DNA from: Shinisaurus crocodilurus
Lineage: Eukaryota > Chordata > Lepidosauria > Squamata > Shinisauridae
Direction: 5' to 3'
Length of the DNA: 64,000 nt
Assembly: GCA_021292165.1 (NCBI GenBank)
Contig: CM037877.1
Coordinates: 131,744,274-131,808,273, forward strand
Shown here: piece after piece, positions 22,594 through 35,350 of the stretch
Numbering within the stretch: the first letter of the stretch is position 1
How the letters are laid out: each line of letters opens with the position of its first letter
The notes under the pieces: model-generated
The model's database searches: none
The model's input: the letters and a program-made list of their open reading frames with translations, nothing else
Told to the model about the DNA's origin: nothing
Program-made: the position numbers and the translations under genes

Positions 22594-25500
22594 CCCATGT
22601 AAATATGGATTTACATGGACAAAAGTTTGCAAATTGATATGGTTCTGAAAAAAATTCCACTACTGAACAAGAGAAGATTTTTCATGAGTGCAGTATGCTT
22701 TCATTATGTTCACCGTAATTTTCCCATTAGGGGTATAATTCTGCTGGCCTGCAAGGGTAGAAAAGTTAGCAGAGCCACCCCATACAAGTGACCAGGTCAT
22801 CCTTGTCCTGCTGGGCCTGCAGCATTGTGCCCAGCCACGTACATGCCAAGGGAAAGCCTTTTATGCCTCCCTTGGGAGCATCCAGCTGGCCATTCTTTCT
22901 CATGGCTCCATTTGGGGCTCTACTGCTGCCTTTACCAGGAATTTCCTGTTTCTGAAGAAAGCTTCTGGCTGCTCCCTGGAGTACCTTGGAGGGTACAGGC
23001 TTGTTGAGATGCTGCTTGCCTGACACCATAGTGGCCTAGTGCAGAGGAATCTGGTGGGGAAGGGCAGGGCTATACCATCTTTTATGAAGTAGATCCACAT
23101 ACTATTCTATACATGCAGGGTCAGCAAGATTTCACCCCCAAACATTTATATGTAGGGGTGAATATATGTAGTGGTTGCCATATGATAAGTTTATCACATG
23201 CAAGTGTCCCCAGTCTCTTGACTGGTAAAGCTTGCACACAACAAATAGGATCAATTGAAGATAAGTCATTTTCAGAATGACCAGGCTATCATGCAAGAGC
23301 TTGCTATTGAAATACATGGTTGGGTGAATCCATGCTATGTCTCCACTTTGAGTTTCTTTAATAGGCCTGATGTGTTCAAGAGCTTAACAGAGTTGCTACC
23401 TCTCAAACATCCTGGAGGTCCCTATACTACTCTGCCAATGGACTACTACCTGCCTACTACCAGGCTTCAGGCTCACAAACAGAACACAATAAAGATCTCC
23501 ATCTCCTCTTGTCAGAGCTCAACATATAAATGCCACTGGCTGGGAGTCCTATCTCTACATTATTCACCCAATCCTATTTAAAAAGCCATTTATACCAATT
23601 TTGCCATCATAGCCACCCATGGCAGATTCTGAAGTACTTTCTTTTAGACGGGAGACAGACAGACAGTGGTTTTTAAAAGTTGAAAGTAGTCCAAGAGAGG
23701 CTTCACTTCCTATGGTATATTTCTTTCATCCTGTTGTTGACTTTGGTCAAGCAGGTTTTGCAGCACATATGCCTGCAAAAACTGTTTTAGCAGCGGAAAA
23801 AGTGGAGTGAGTGCACACACATGAGTAGCAGTCCTGCTTTCAGCCTGTCTTCAACTCTGAAATATTGTCTGTCTCCAGGTTTAAACCTACTGCCAATCAT
23901 GGATGACCATGTTTTAGGGGGTAGCATAGGGAAGAATAATTCTGTGCCTCATACTACAGAGAGATCAGGGTGATCCATTCAGCTTCTCAGGGTGATCTGC
24001 TGTAAGGCTGCAACAGTCCAGCTCTCAGCCCTTCTTTGTCTGTCATGGTGCCCAAGAAAGGAAAGGCAGTCAGCTGGACTGCTGCAGCTCCATGTCAGAG
24101 GAGCCTGTCCGGCTCCTCCCCAGTCCCCACACAGTCAATCCTTGGTAAGGTGTTCAGATACTTTGGGCCAGATGAGAGATGGCAGTCTCGGAGCACTAAA
24201 GCGAAATATGTTGTGATCCTTCACTCTGGTCAGATAAATAGTCGCTTTCTTGGTTACACTGGCGAACTCCGTTATTCGGGAGGCAAAAGAGTGAGCTAGT
24301 CTAGCTCACCTAGAAGTACATCTTCTGTCTTCATATGGTCCATAGCCTATGAAGTTCACTGGCAGTCTTTTCTTTAGGTGCAGGGGGCTGTGGACTGGAT
24401 ACATATGTGTTTTTTGTCAGGTTCTCACATTCTGCTTGGCTTTTGCAAATCCATCCTCTTTTTTTAATTGCATAATCACCAGCAATAATGGATGTTCTGG
24501 TATCTGGAAGGTGTCAACCATTTTAGCTCATTAGTGGTCCAAGGTCAGATGACTGTTAGTAGCAGGATTCTTACGCTCTCGACAGGCCATGAAGTCCACA
24601 CAGTATATGTGCTCTGGAGCCAGATTAGAAACTTTAAAGGCAGCCTTTCCATTACTTTGAAATATGCATTCATTTAGAAGAACAATTTCTCCTGCATTTA
24701 TAAAGCCAACTACATTTTTCCTGATCATATGATAAAACCTGACTTTCTTTCTCTTGCTGGTAATTCTCTCTCATAGAACTAACAGGGGTGCAGCCAAAAT
24801 TCCATTGAAGTCAGTGGCAGTGTTCCTGACTTTAATAGAGCTTAATTGCATGCATACGGAATCATTGGTTACCCTGATATTTCCAGACATGGATTTCCAT
24901 CTGGAAATGAACGAGGAAATTGAAAGCATCAAATTGCCTCCAGCTGAGTTTGCTACTCCTCACTGCTGCTCAGCCTTTGCAAACTACATGTGATATTTTA
25001 TAAAAATCAAGTTCTTTCATTCCATAACTTAAGTGCATTGAGCAATTCCTTAAATATGATTCACACAGAAAATAAAGTTCTTTGTGCTGTACAGTACTTT
25101 TCTGTCGTTAGGGATAAACCTGATGCAATACCAGTTGTGTTTGTACAAGTGCACACCCTATATGCACACACATTCACTCAATCATACTCTTTGCTACACA
25201 AACATTCTTGCTTCTTGCCGGTCCTCTCATATATTAAAGTGGGAAAATTAAAGAGCTTCCAGTTTTCCATCTCTGCATGTTTACTTTTGTAAACATTTTC
25301 AGCAGTGTCAAAAATGCCTCCCATTTTCAATTATTTTTCTCACTCCTTGCAAAAATGCTCACTTATTTAAATTGCTGTTACTCTCACTTGCCCTCAGTGA
25401 TGTCATTGTGTAGTCAAATCTAATTGACTTCATAACATTCTGATGTCATCCCATTCACTATGTGATCCCAGATGGGCGGGTTCACAGATGTGACTAATCC

Positions 25501-25670
25501 AGGAAGGAGAAAGAACTGGCAACCAAGGGGAAAAATGATATCAAAGCAGCAGCAGCAGCAGCATCCATGAAAAACCATGGTGCCAAAAAGGATTGCAAAA
25601 AGATGAATATTTGAAAAGTATAAGTATTTCCAACTCACCACAATCTCTAGTTCAACCCAAAAATTGAAAG
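22594..25670. other. Intergenic DNA downstream of LMX1A, nothing firmly recognised
   Basis: No coding exon was found on either strand and no element boundary is clear. A short (GCA)n run lies at 25543-25562. The part closest to 25680 may be 3' flank or 3' UTR of LMX1A. Confidence 0.45.
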
Positions 25671-25679
25671 TGGGGAATA

Positions 25680-25685
25680 TTTATT
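25680..25685 (-). promoter_or_regulatory. LMX1A: Candidate polyadenylation signal AATAAA for LMX1A
   Basis: On the minus strand AATAAA occurs about 400 bases after the LMX1A stop codon. It is the nearest good match in a repeat-free stretch, but longer 3' UTRs are possible and no transcript evidence is available here. Confidence 0.35.
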
Positions 25686-26080
25686 GCAGATCTAGTCTAA
25701 ACCAAAAGTACTACTGTTTTCAACTTGCATTAGAGAGTTTCATCAAGAAAAATATGTCTTGGTTTTCCTCCATTCCTTGACCTTTCAAAATTTTAAACTC
25801 AGATATGATTAATTTGTTCTATAAATTGGTTAGCAAATGGAGAACAGAGTTTTGAAACATTCTTCACAAATGTTCCTGGTTTTTACTACTTTCCAAATGG
25901 GAAATGAAGTTAGCAATTTCCAAATGCATAAAATGATTGTTAGTTCCTGGTTTCACATGTTATTCTATGATTCCTGGTGAAACAAACAATCACATTTAAT
26001 TGTAGTCTTCTTCCTCTTCTTCGCTCTAGCTGAAATCTGCAATGAGCTCAACACTGGACCTGCTCAGGACCTCAAATGCC

Positions 26081-26241
26081 TCAAGATGTGAAGTAGGAAC
26101 TCTGCATTGAGTATAGGTGGTCAATTGGGTTTCCCATTCTTGATTGTAAGGGTCCAGATTCCGCAGTTGCTATGAAACAATCACCCAGGTTGCTGAGGGA
26201 GGTGTCATCGCTATCTAGCTCACAGAAAAGGGGCTCAGAAC
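26081..26241 (-). CDS. LMX1A: LMX1A terminal coding exon (C-terminus and stop)
   Basis: The minus strand encodes 52 residues ending in [12 protein letters not shown] and a TGA stop at 26083-26081. The core [16 protein letters not shown] and [10 protein letters not shown] is diagnostic of the LMX1 C-terminus, and [14 protein letters not shown] fits LMX1A better than LMX1B. The exon starts after a CTTGAAG acceptor. Its first two bases (GT) complete a glycine codon begun by the previous exon, giving PYG-SEPLF. Length 161 nt, intron phase 1. LMX1A is a nuclear LIM-homeodomain activator acting in midbrain dopaminergic and roof-plate development. The C-terminal part lies outside LIM and homeodomain. 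Confidence 0.96.
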
Positions 26242-26802
26242 CTTCAAGACAGATGAAGAAAAAAAAAAGTTCAGTTGAGGCACAGTCCAGTAGGAGAATT
26301 TCACATATAAGCTCCACTGAAATAAATGGAAGCTGCTCAAGTACACAGTAGTGCTCTTCTGCCACTCCCATTCATTTCAATGTGGCTTGCACATGAGCAC
26401 CTCCCTCTGAATTCTGCCATCTATCAAGCCACCCCCAGGGGTCCAAAATGGATATACACATACAATTCAAATCAGTGAAATAGATAAAACATAACATATT
26501 TTTAGAATGAATCCCATACCCCACTAGCTTAAACCTGGTTGCCCAATCCCAGAATAAATATGTCTTGGAGGACTTCTGAAAGTTCTTCTCCTTGGACATT
26601 CCAAAATGTTTGGGGCAAACTCCCAGGAGTACTCTTCCTGGGGTTCTTGATATTCTAAGTTGGTACTGTTAAGGAGCTCCTCTTGGTCCAGCAGAGTCAT
26701 TGCACTGGGGCATACAGAAAGATACAGCGAAAGGCAGATGACAATTCTGACTCAATTTCTGGCTGCCTCAGAATCTGCAACATGCAGATCTTCAGTCCTT
26801 AC

Positions 26803-26973
26803 CATAAGGGTGCATATGGTCTCCTGGCATCTGTGGCGGAGTGAGCCCTTGCCGGAAGGGGTCTGAGCTGTAGACACTTTGATCAATAACCAACATTTGT
26901 TGGGGTGGTTGCAAGGTGGTGTATGAGTTCATGATTCCCTCAAGCCCAGTGTTGTTGACATTGTTTGTCTGAG
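26803..26973 (-). CDS. LMX1A: LMX1A penultimate coding exon
   Basis: It encodes [20 protein letters not shown] followed by a glutamine-containing stretch and then [23 protein letters not shown], the most conserved block of the LMX1 C-terminal region. Acceptor CTTCCAG at 26974-26980, donor GTAAGG after 26803. Length 171 nt, phase 1 at both ends, in frame with its neighbours: the first two bases join the last G of the poly-Q exon as alanine. The intron to the last exon is only 561 bases. There are no internal stops, and divergence from mammals is confined to the variable N-terminal third. Confidence 0.96.
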
Positions 26974-27774
26974 CTGGAAGACATGGGAGAGTCAATGGCA
27001 TGAGTTCATAAGATCAATCTCCTGGGAACTGGACCATCATACTGGTTCTTCTCTGTCTTCTCTAATGATGCCCCCACCCCCCCAATTGCATTCTTGAACA
27101 TCCACTCCCAGGAGTTGTGAGCTCTCCTAACTCCCCTACTTGCAAGTTCAAAATAGACATACCCAGCCACTCCTACACTAATATGTGCCTTCTCAGGTAC
27201 GACATAGCAGCTGAGAGGTCCTAGGTGTAAAGCCAAAGTGAATGAAATGTTATGGTCCTTAGATCTTGTGACAGCCTCCCTAAGTCAAGAAATTATCATT
27301 TTTCAAGCTCCCAAGAACTGAGCCTTGATTGAGACATGGGGTAATTCAGATCATTAACAAGGAGGAGGAGGGTCACACTGATTCATAGTGTATTTTTAAG
27401 GTCTCCAAGAAAGCAAACAAAAATTGCAGAAAAAATTGTTCCACGGGCCAGCAGCTGCTGGTATTGCCCTGATGTGTCCTGTTTCCACCTACTTTCCACT
27501 TTCTGCCTTCTGACCCAATAAAGGATATACAGAACTTGAATTTTCTTATTATTACATTTATATCCCACCATTTCTCCTCTTGCAAGGAACGCAAAGGGAA
27601 TTTGAAAAGAGGTGAGCAAGGATTGCATTCAGTCCTCTGGCCTAGCTACTACTGGTGCCTCCGCAGGAAGAGAACCCACCTCCCACTTTCAGAATCCTGG
27701 CTGAAGATAGTGGAGTTTCAAAGGAGAGTGACAGAGAGTTTCCATGACAGAAGAGGGTTAAGGGCAGACCTTAC

Positions 27775-27844
27775 CGGAAGTGAGCCTCTGTGCGCTTTGC
27801 TGATCTTGCTGTTGCTGCTGTTGTCGTCTTGCTAGTTTCTTCAT
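27775..27844 (-). CDS. LMX1A: LMX1A small poly-glutamine exon after the homeodomain
   Basis: Seventy bases encode MKKLARRQQQQQQDQQSAQR then LTS. MKKLARR directly continues helix 3 of the homeodomain (QNQRAK-MKKLARR), and the Gln run is typical of LMX1 proteins. The acceptor is GTTACCAAAAAG-side TAACAG at 27845-27850; the donor GTAAGG follows 27775. The exon starts in phase 0 and ends in phase 1. It is too short to be found as an isolated frame and was located by homology and splice borders. Confidence 0.93.
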
Positions 27845-27850
27845 CTGTTA

Positions 27851-28595
27851 CCAAAAAGGGAGAAAGCGTTAGAAGAACTATGCAGTTTCCCTCCTTGGTG
27901 GGGGTTTTTAAATGGGGGGAATGATGTCATAGCAGATTAACAAAGCCTAATGTATCAATTTCTTGTGATGCTGATGAAATGAACTATTAATATGAAACTT
28001 TTTAATCTGATTTCTGAATTTCAATATTTTCTTAAGATGTAGCTTTCTATGTGCAAATTTGGAGTTTCAAACTCAAAGTGATACTTAGTCTCTTTCCAGA
28101 TATTCTAGCTTCTGCTCTACCCACAACTTTAGAGATGCATGAGAACTTTGTTTTTGCTCACAAAATATGTGAGCATGCCCCATTTGAAGCTCTGAACGTG
28201 AGCACAGGCATGTTCCTGCTGAAAATATTCACAAATTGTTGAACTCCTGCTCACGTTCGTCTCGTTCCCGATTCCCACTTTGATTTGCACCAATTTCCTA
28301 ATTTCCACAAATTTCCTCAGTAGACTGAATCAGCCCCGTTTTAGTCTATGGAAGAAATTTGCACAAATTAAGAAACTGGCACAAATTTGGGGAGATTTGT
28401 GCAGGTCTCCTATTTGATTGCTGCTTGATGTGTGCAAGTTTTCCATTCGCGCAAACCAGCAAAGTGAGTAGTGATCGCAAATGTGAAGGGGAATCGCTGC
28501 AATCGGGCATGAGATGAGCGGCAAGACGATGTTCAGAATCCTAGCAATCTTGAACATTGCTTGTTTGCCCATCAAATGCTACAAGCACACCAAAG
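27851..28595. other. LMX1A intron sequence, repeat-like in its right part
   Basis: From about 28250 the text becomes rich in CACAAATTTCC / GCGCAAA motifs shared with the 28596-29148 element and with 39180-39360. It is probably a decayed copy of the same family. No exon was seen. Confidence 0.4.
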
Positions 28596-29148
28596 TAGGG
28601 ATGTGTGAGGAATCTGATGGGGGGGGGGATCTAACAGATATTCTCAACTCAGCCCCATGGATTCCATTCTGTCAACCCTGTGCTGGCGCCAACTTGACTT
28701 TCGTTTTTAAAATGGGCCACGATTTGCGTAATTTTTTCTTAAAAGCCAGGGAAATATGCACAAAATTCAGGTCTCTGCTCCACAAATTTGCACAAATTGC
28801 AAAGCGGAGGCCCAAATTTTGCACAAATCTGAAATTAACTGTTAGAAAATTCAAGGTGGCCAAGATGGGAGTGTGTGTATATGCAGTGAGAGGAGGTGGC
28901 TTCTCTACTTCTCATGTTAAATGCTACAACAATTCAAATCTATAGAGTCAGCCCCGATTTATGCAAACTGCGATTTGCGTAAATTGTGCTAGAGATGCGC
29001 AGTTCTCGGCTCCAAATTTGCACAAACATTTCGAGCAATTTTGCAGAAGCCGACCCTCCCCCACAACTCAGTCCGTCATCGGGTTGGAAATGTGTCGAAA
29101 GTCTGTCAAGCTCAAACGGAACAAGTTTTCCAGGGTCACACATCCCTA
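28596..29148. mobile_element. Candidate hAT-like element with TAGGGATGTGTGA ends
   Basis: The left end TAGGGATGTGTGAGG is inverted at the right end as GGTCACACATCCCTA. The interior is rich in TTTGCACAAAT-type motifs in both orientations. Flanking octamers (CACCAAAG left, CCCACAGC right) do not match well, so the insertion cannot be proved. The terminus TAGGGATG is shared with the firmly delimited 31660-32083 element. Confidence 0.5.
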
Positions 29149-29199
29149 CCCACAGCAGTTTTTCAAATTCTAAATGTGCCCACAGGTCCAAAAAGGTTG

Positions 29200-30800
29200 G
29201 GAACCCATGGTTTAAGGGCTACTACCGTTTGACCTCCACGGTGGTGAGGAGGAGTCATCTGAAGTCTGCTGTGGCAAGTTTGCAAAACACTTTGCTAACA
29301 AAATTGCTCGGATTTGCTCCAATGTGGACTCCACATTGAATACAGACTCTGATGAAATGAATAAGGCAGCTGCTTGTCCAATTTGGATGGATGAGATAAA
29401 GTTTCTTCAGCCTGAGGAGGTGGACAAGTTGGTTGGAGGGATCAGGCCAACTACATGCTCCTTAGAACCATGTCTGTCCTGGCTTATAAGAGCTGCTGGG
29501 GGTGGGGATGGCCAGTTGGATGGTGGAAACTGTTAGTGTCTCCTTGAAAAAAGCCCATGTTCCAGCTTCTCTAAAGGAGGCCACGGTAAGACTTTTATTG
29601 AAGAAGCCTTCACTAGATCCCACCAACCTTAAAAATTATTGCTCAGTTTTGAATCTCCCTTTTTTGAGCAAGATTTTGGAGTGGGTGGTGACCTCATAAC
29701 TTTAAGTTCTCTTGAATGAAACTGATTGTCTGAATCCTTTTCAATCTGGGTTCAAGCCTAGTTTTGGGACAGAAATAGCTTTGGTCTCTTTCATTGATGA
29801 CCTATGCTGGGAGTTAGACACTGGGATTGCATCCCTGTTAGTTCTGCTGGATCTCTCAGTGGCATTTGAGGTTGGATCTCATCGCTATGATGAGATCCAG
29901 CTCTATCTCTCCTTTTCACTGATGCCAAAGTGACTGTGAAAGCGCTGAACTGGTGTCTAGGTGCAGGACTGGTGTCTAGGTGCAGTGAAGGACTAGATAC
30001 AGGCGAACAAAGGTTCAATCCAGACTAAATGGAGGTCCTGTTGGTCAGTAGACAGGTCAACCCGGGATTGTACAACCTGCATAGTATAGCACTCCCTCTG
30101 AAGGATCATGGGATGCTCTTGGATCCAGCATTGCTCCAGGATGGTCAGGTGGCGGCAGTTGCCAGAAGTGCCTTTGCCCAGCTTCAGTTGGTGTGCCAGT
30201 TGCATCCCTTCCTGGGGAAAGTGGACCTGGCCACAGTGATCCATTTAATCACCTCACATTTAGATTACTGGAATGCACTCTATGTGGGGCTGCCCTTGAA
30301 GAGTGTCCAGAAAGTTCAACTAGTGCAAAATGCAGCAGCTGGTGTGCACTTTATGGTCCATATAACACTGGTCTTGAAACAACTGCACTGGCTTCCAATT
30401 TGTTTTCAAGTTGAACTTCAAGGTGCTGGTTCTTACCTATAAAGTCCTAAACGGCTTGGGGCCAGGGAATGTGAAAGACCACCTCTTCCCATATGAGCGT
30501 GCCTGAAATTTGTGCTCATCATCTGAGGTCTTGTTGCATGCCCCACCTCCTAGATAGGTGAGGATGATGGGCGCTTGTAACAGGGCCTATGGGGAAGCAG
30601 CACCTTAGTTGTGGAATGCCATGTCCAAGGAGCCTCCCTTAGTGACTTTTAGACTGCTAGCGAAGATGATAGTGTTCTGCTGTGCTTTAATACTTCATGC
30701 CGCTCTCTGTTTTTATAATTAATCCTCAGTGTTAAACTATGCTTTAGGTTTTTGTATTGCATTTTTATTGTACATCACCTCAAGCAATCAAAAAATAAAT
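29200..30800 (+). mobile_element. L2-type LINE, ORF2 C-terminal half and 3' end, decayed
   Basis: Plus-strand frames carry L2 motifs in order: EATVRLLLKKPSLDPTNLKN, FQSGFKPSFGTEIALVSFID, SLLVLLDLSVAFE, MEVLLVSRQVNPG and LITSHLDYWNALYVGLPLKS. Many frame shifts and at least one internal deletion after LSVAFE (the YADD region is gone). The 3' end is AT-rich with AATAAATAAACATT. It lies in LMX1A intron sequence, opposite to the gene. Confidence 0.82.
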
Positions 30801-31519
30801 AAACATTAAATAAATGTTAACTAATTTTAATAATTTCCAAATTTGTAAACATTTTTGTGCATAAATACATCTGCTGACTTTTGCATCTTCTGATTTTTCC
30901 AGTATTTCCCAAAATTCAAAATGTGCCCCCACCCTTAAGAAGACATCTTCCCACCCAATACATGTGAGGATTGTCAGGACACAAATTGTAGTCTTGCTGG
31001 AACTGTGTGGGAGCTGCTGCTTCCCTGTGGCTGGATCCCAGATATTACTCCAGCATAATCTATTAAACAGAACCATGTGAGCAGGAACAATGACATGAGC
31101 TGCTTCCAGACAGGTGGCTCCATCATTGCTCTTCTGCTGTAACCTGCAAGTGGAATTGCAAGTGAGTTTCCACACAATCGGAGATTTTGCATTGTTCATC
31201 CTGCTGTGTTCTGTCCAAACCAGTAGTCACTCATAACATAGCTGTAGGGGTGAGGAAGGGCAAGGTCCAATTTATCGGGGAAACCATTTGGAAAAAAGAA
31301 AACAAATCCCAAAAAATGCCCAAACCATCTTTTAACAAGCAATCATTAATTTTTTTAGTGTTAAGTGTCTATTCATTTAAGCGTGATTGTCCATTACTAC
31401 CCATGAAATGTCATTTTAAAAAAGTGTTTAACATTTGTTTTGGATTAGAAGTGTGGACTGGAAGTGTTTAATTTAGAAAAACACACATTGCTACTTAGAA
31501 AGGTACTCCTATCTAACAA

Positions 31520-32218
31520 TGACCTGGTTTGCACAACATAACAGCCCACCGTGGGTTCATTTACCCGTGGACTTGTCACTTTGCACTGGGCACCCATGGG
31601 CGCCATTTTTGCATGGCATCCGTGGGCACCTGGCTTGTCATGTTGTGTGAACCCAGGAGTAGGGATGTATCCATGAGTCTCGGGGGGGGGGCTGAAAGCA
31701 GGCCAAAATCGGCCCGCTCGCCCCCCCCCCCCGAGACTCTCACAACTTACCTGGCTGCCGCTTGCTCCAAGACGCACCGTGGAAAGGAGCTTCAGGTCCC
31801 CGGCGTGTCTTTTTCTGGTTCCCTGGCACTGCGTTTTTAGCGTAAAAACCAGGGCAACCCAGCTTGAAACAGTTGCGATTTGCTATTCGTGGCCGTTTTA
31901 AGCTGGGTTGCCCTGGTTTTTACGCTAAAAACACAGTGCCAGGGAACCAGGGAACCGGAAGGGACACTTCCGGTTCCCTGGCGCTGCGAGTGCGGCGAGC
32001 ACTGTGAGAGCAGGCGGGGGGTGCTCCGGAGCACACACACACACACCCGAGCAGGTAAGCTCCCCGCTCAGATTTCATCCCTACCCAGGAGGCAGGGGTT
32101 GTAAGGGTTAGACAACCCTCAAATACCCCTAAAACAAGCCATGAGTTATTTGAAGGTTGTCTAACCCCTGCAGGTAAGTTAAGCCACAGTGGGTTGTTGC
32201 GTTGTGCAAACCAGGTCA
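31520..32218. mobile_element. Foldback MITE with GACCTGGTTTGCACAAC ends, split by another MITE
   Basis: Left end TGACCTGGTTTGCACAACA, right end GTTGTGCAAACCAGGTCA, a 17-bp inverted repeat. Inner sequences ACCCACGGTGGG-like CACCGTGGG / CCACAGTGGG and the inverted pair TTGTAAGGGTTAGACAACCC / AGGTTGTCTAACCCC match the family at 14010-14370. It is interrupted by the insertion at 31660-32083. Confidence 0.72.
31660..32083. mobile_element. hAT-type MITE with TAGGGATG ends, nested
   Basis: Left end TAGGGATGTATCC, right end TTTCATCCCTA, with a perfect 8-bp target duplication CCCAGGAG (31652-31659 and 32084-32091). The centre is a palindrome on ACCAGGGCAACCCAGCTT / AAGCTGGGTTGCCCTGGT, with G/C homopolymers near the left end and a short CA run near the right. 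Non-coding. This copy defines the family to which 10806-11190 belongs. Confidence 0.9.
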
Positions 32219-32255
32219 ATGAGTAAAGGATCCTGTATCATAATGCAGTAAGTTA

Positions 32256-32366
<111 letters not shown>

Positions 32367-33044
32367 TCAAGAACAGACATAATTATTACTTTAATCAGAG
32401 ACAAAAATTATCAGCAAAATTCTAATGGCATTGGGTTTTCAACACTGAAACAAAACTCAATATTGTCATCTGCCAAAAGATCTCAAAATTTGCTCTGGAT
32501 TCTTAGGTTTCTCACCAAATTCAAATCCAAATGATAAGATTTATTAATCTTATCATGTCCCTGCTTATCTTGTCTTTTTTTTCTAAACTAAAATGCCCAC
32601 AATGCTCTAGTTATTTTTGTAGGTGAACTACCAGACAAGTCTGCACAATTTGCAACCCACCATGAAAAACAGAGACCACCATCTACACTGGCCCACAGGG
32701 AGCTCAGCAAACCTATTCTTTTTGCTGTCTGTTTAGGACTGGTGGTTAAGTATTTGGCAAACCATAGTATATGGCTGGTAGGTTTCATTCCTCTTGGTGG
32801 ATCAAAAGTAGTGCAGGCCCAGATTGTATTGCTTTCAGATCACAATATCCATGAACTAGCTGAAGGACCTGTTCTTTGAACATTTTCAAAAACTGATTAC
32901 TTTCTAACCTGTGGACTATGTAACATCTAAGATTTAATGAATTGTGTAGCTACGTGGCTAGTGATTCTTGGTCCACTACGTTCAAACTCTTACCCTCCGG
33001 TGGTAATATCACCAAGTTACGTAGTTTGTAACCTTCATCTTGGG

Positions 33045-33672
33045 CAGGGCCGGATTAAGATAGGGGCTATTGGAGCTGCAGCTCCAGGCCCCTACCCCAA
33101 AATAGGCCCACAATCAGGACCGGTGCAGGGCAGTTTGGCGCCCCAGGCGAAATAATATTTAGCGGCCCCCCCTCTCCAAAGCAGCCCTGCTCTGCAAAAA
33201 AAAAAAACAAAACCCTGCGCCGCCACCACCAACCTACCTTCCCCCCGCCCTGGCGGCAGCGGCGGCTGCTGCTGTCGCTGCTGCTGCCACCGCCGAGGAG
33301 AAGGAGGAAGTGACGCGACGGGATCCCCGCGCTGTTTTTTGCCGGGGAAACCATGGCAACAGGGCTGTTTAAGCCCTGTTGCCCTGGTTCCTCCCGCCAA
33401 AACAACGCGGGCGGGGCTCCGGAAGCGACACGACGCGGAGAAGGTAGGTGGCGGGGGGGGGTAGGGGGTGGTGGTGATGGCGGCGGCGGCGGGCGGGCGG
33501 GCGGGCGGGCGGGAGGGTGGGGAGGCGGAGGCCTGGCCGGGGCGGCGCAGCGGAGGCAGAGGCCTGGCGGGGGCGGCGCAGCGGCAGCAAAGAGGAGCGC
33601 AGCGTTTCTGCGCCCTCTTCAGCCGCGCGCCCTCCTCAGCACCAGGCCCATAATGCTCTTAATCCGGCCCTG
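33045..33672. mobile_element. hAT-type element with CAGGGCCGGATTAAGA ends and a CpG-rich core
   Basis: A perfect 16-bp terminal inverted repeat (CAGGGCCGGATTAAGA / TCTTAATCCGGCCCTG) and a perfect 8-bp duplication ATCTTGGG (33037-33044 and 33673-33680). The interior has GTTTAAGCCCTGTTGCCCTGG palindromic arms and, from about 33240 to 33640, dense CpG, (GGCG)n and GCGGCGCAGCGG repeats. It lies in the LMX1A intron between the two homeodomain exons. Overlapping long frames in it are compositional. Confidence 0.92.
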
Positions 33673-33930
33673 ATCTTGGGGAAACTTGCAACTTTGTGTA
33701 CATTGAATCTGGGGTGCCAAAGTCACCCCAGAGAAAAATGCCTCAGGCAAGGCAAATCGTGAATATGAAAGGCTTTTGTCTGTTTCACCAGGCTGTTAGG
33801 ATCAGAATAAGAATGGATTTCAGGTTTCAGGTACTTAAGGTAAGTTCAGACTTAATCTTTACTTCAGCAATGTAACTGCAAGAAATCTACATAACAAAGG
33901 TGAGGCCTAGTTAGAGCTATTAGGAATCAG

Positions 33931-34165
33931 GAGCCAGTGTGGCGTAGTGGTGAGAGTGTTGGACTGGGACTTGGGAGATCCGGGTTCTAGTCCCCACTTG
34001 GCCATGAAACTCACTGGGTGACTTTGGGCCAGTCACTGACTCTCAGCCTAACCTACCTCACAGGGTTGTTGTGAGGATAAAATGGAGAGGAGGATTATGT
34101 AAGCCACCTTGGGTTCCTTGCAGGAAAAAAGGCGGGGTATAAATATAATAAATAAATAAATAAAC
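33931..34165 (+). mobile_element. Sauria SINE, full length
   Basis: Head GAGCCAGTGTGGCGTAGTGG, B box GGTTCTAGTCC, body through GGGTTGTTGTGAGGATAAAA, 3' end AAAGGCGGGGTATAAATA and (AATA)n. It is oriented opposite to LMX1A. Confidence 0.93.
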
Positions 34166-34589
34166 CGATTAGCAGTTGAAAAGCCTGAAGCCTATAAAAC
34201 TTGAAATCATCGTAACAATGCTTTCCTTCAATTGATTTCTTTTCTTTTTGAAGGAGGTGAAAGTCCTACCAGGACAGGATTGTAGGTCTACTTATGTGTA
34301 AATTACACCACAGAATGTGAGCCTGGGGTGAGAAAAGCACCCCGAGATGCAGGATGAAGGTTTAATTCCCCCCCTCCCACAACATAGTTTTTATTAGTGA
34401 TCCATAAGCAACAACCATGCCAAATTTCAGCTTTCTAGCTTAACGGGAAATAGGAGATACATTGATGAGTCAGTGCTTTCACTTTTATATATATAGATAA
34501 TGAAAACAGGACTCCCCATGTGGCCATGGGATACAATGAGATCTTAGTTTGTATAAACTGGCCACCTCAGGCAATTCCAAAATCTATTA

Positions 34590-34788
<199 letters not shown>

Positions 34789-35350
34789 CTTAAAGATGAA
34801 GACAATCCCACGCAGTGTGATTTACAAAGCAGCCTTTGCTTAAAATACATGTAAAAGCTTCATACTTAGAGGGAGCTGCTTAATTGTAACCCCCTCAGAA
34901 TTTACACAAATGGGTCCAGAAAGTATGTGGAAGTATCTGGATGAGAGAAAGGGTGACAATGAAGAAATGCAGGGAGACCTGAGCTCTTACTTTTACAATA
35001 AAACGGCATAAACGTCTAACCATTTCAGTCATAATAAAACAATCAGGAGGCCTATAAGCTCAAACTGAACTCAAGTTTATACACTCAACTGTATCCCAGT
35101 GGCACAAATGCCTTCCTAAAGAGGACCATTCCCCTGAAAGTCAGAAGCACACTACTTTAAAAAGCATTTCACTCACTCCGAAAAAGTAAATATTGCATAA
35201 GAGGTTTTTTCAGTTTCCTCCCAAATTTCTGCATTTTTCCACTAAATAAATTAGAGGAAATACTTTTAAAAGGGGAGGGGGAGGGGAAACATTGGGGTTT
35301 TGCCCTCTCCCTACTCAAAGGTAAGCCCCACTGTGTTCAATGCAGCTTTA
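34789..35350. other. LMX1A intron, nothing recognised
   Basis: Upstream (on the gene strand) of the linker/homeodomain exon. No repeat terminus or exon was identified. Confidence 0.45.

Noticed and set aside
33067..33673. Several overlapping Gly/Arg/Pro-rich frames
   Set aside because: GC-rich composition of the hAT element removes stop codons in all frames. No domain is present and the frames end at the transposon boundaries.
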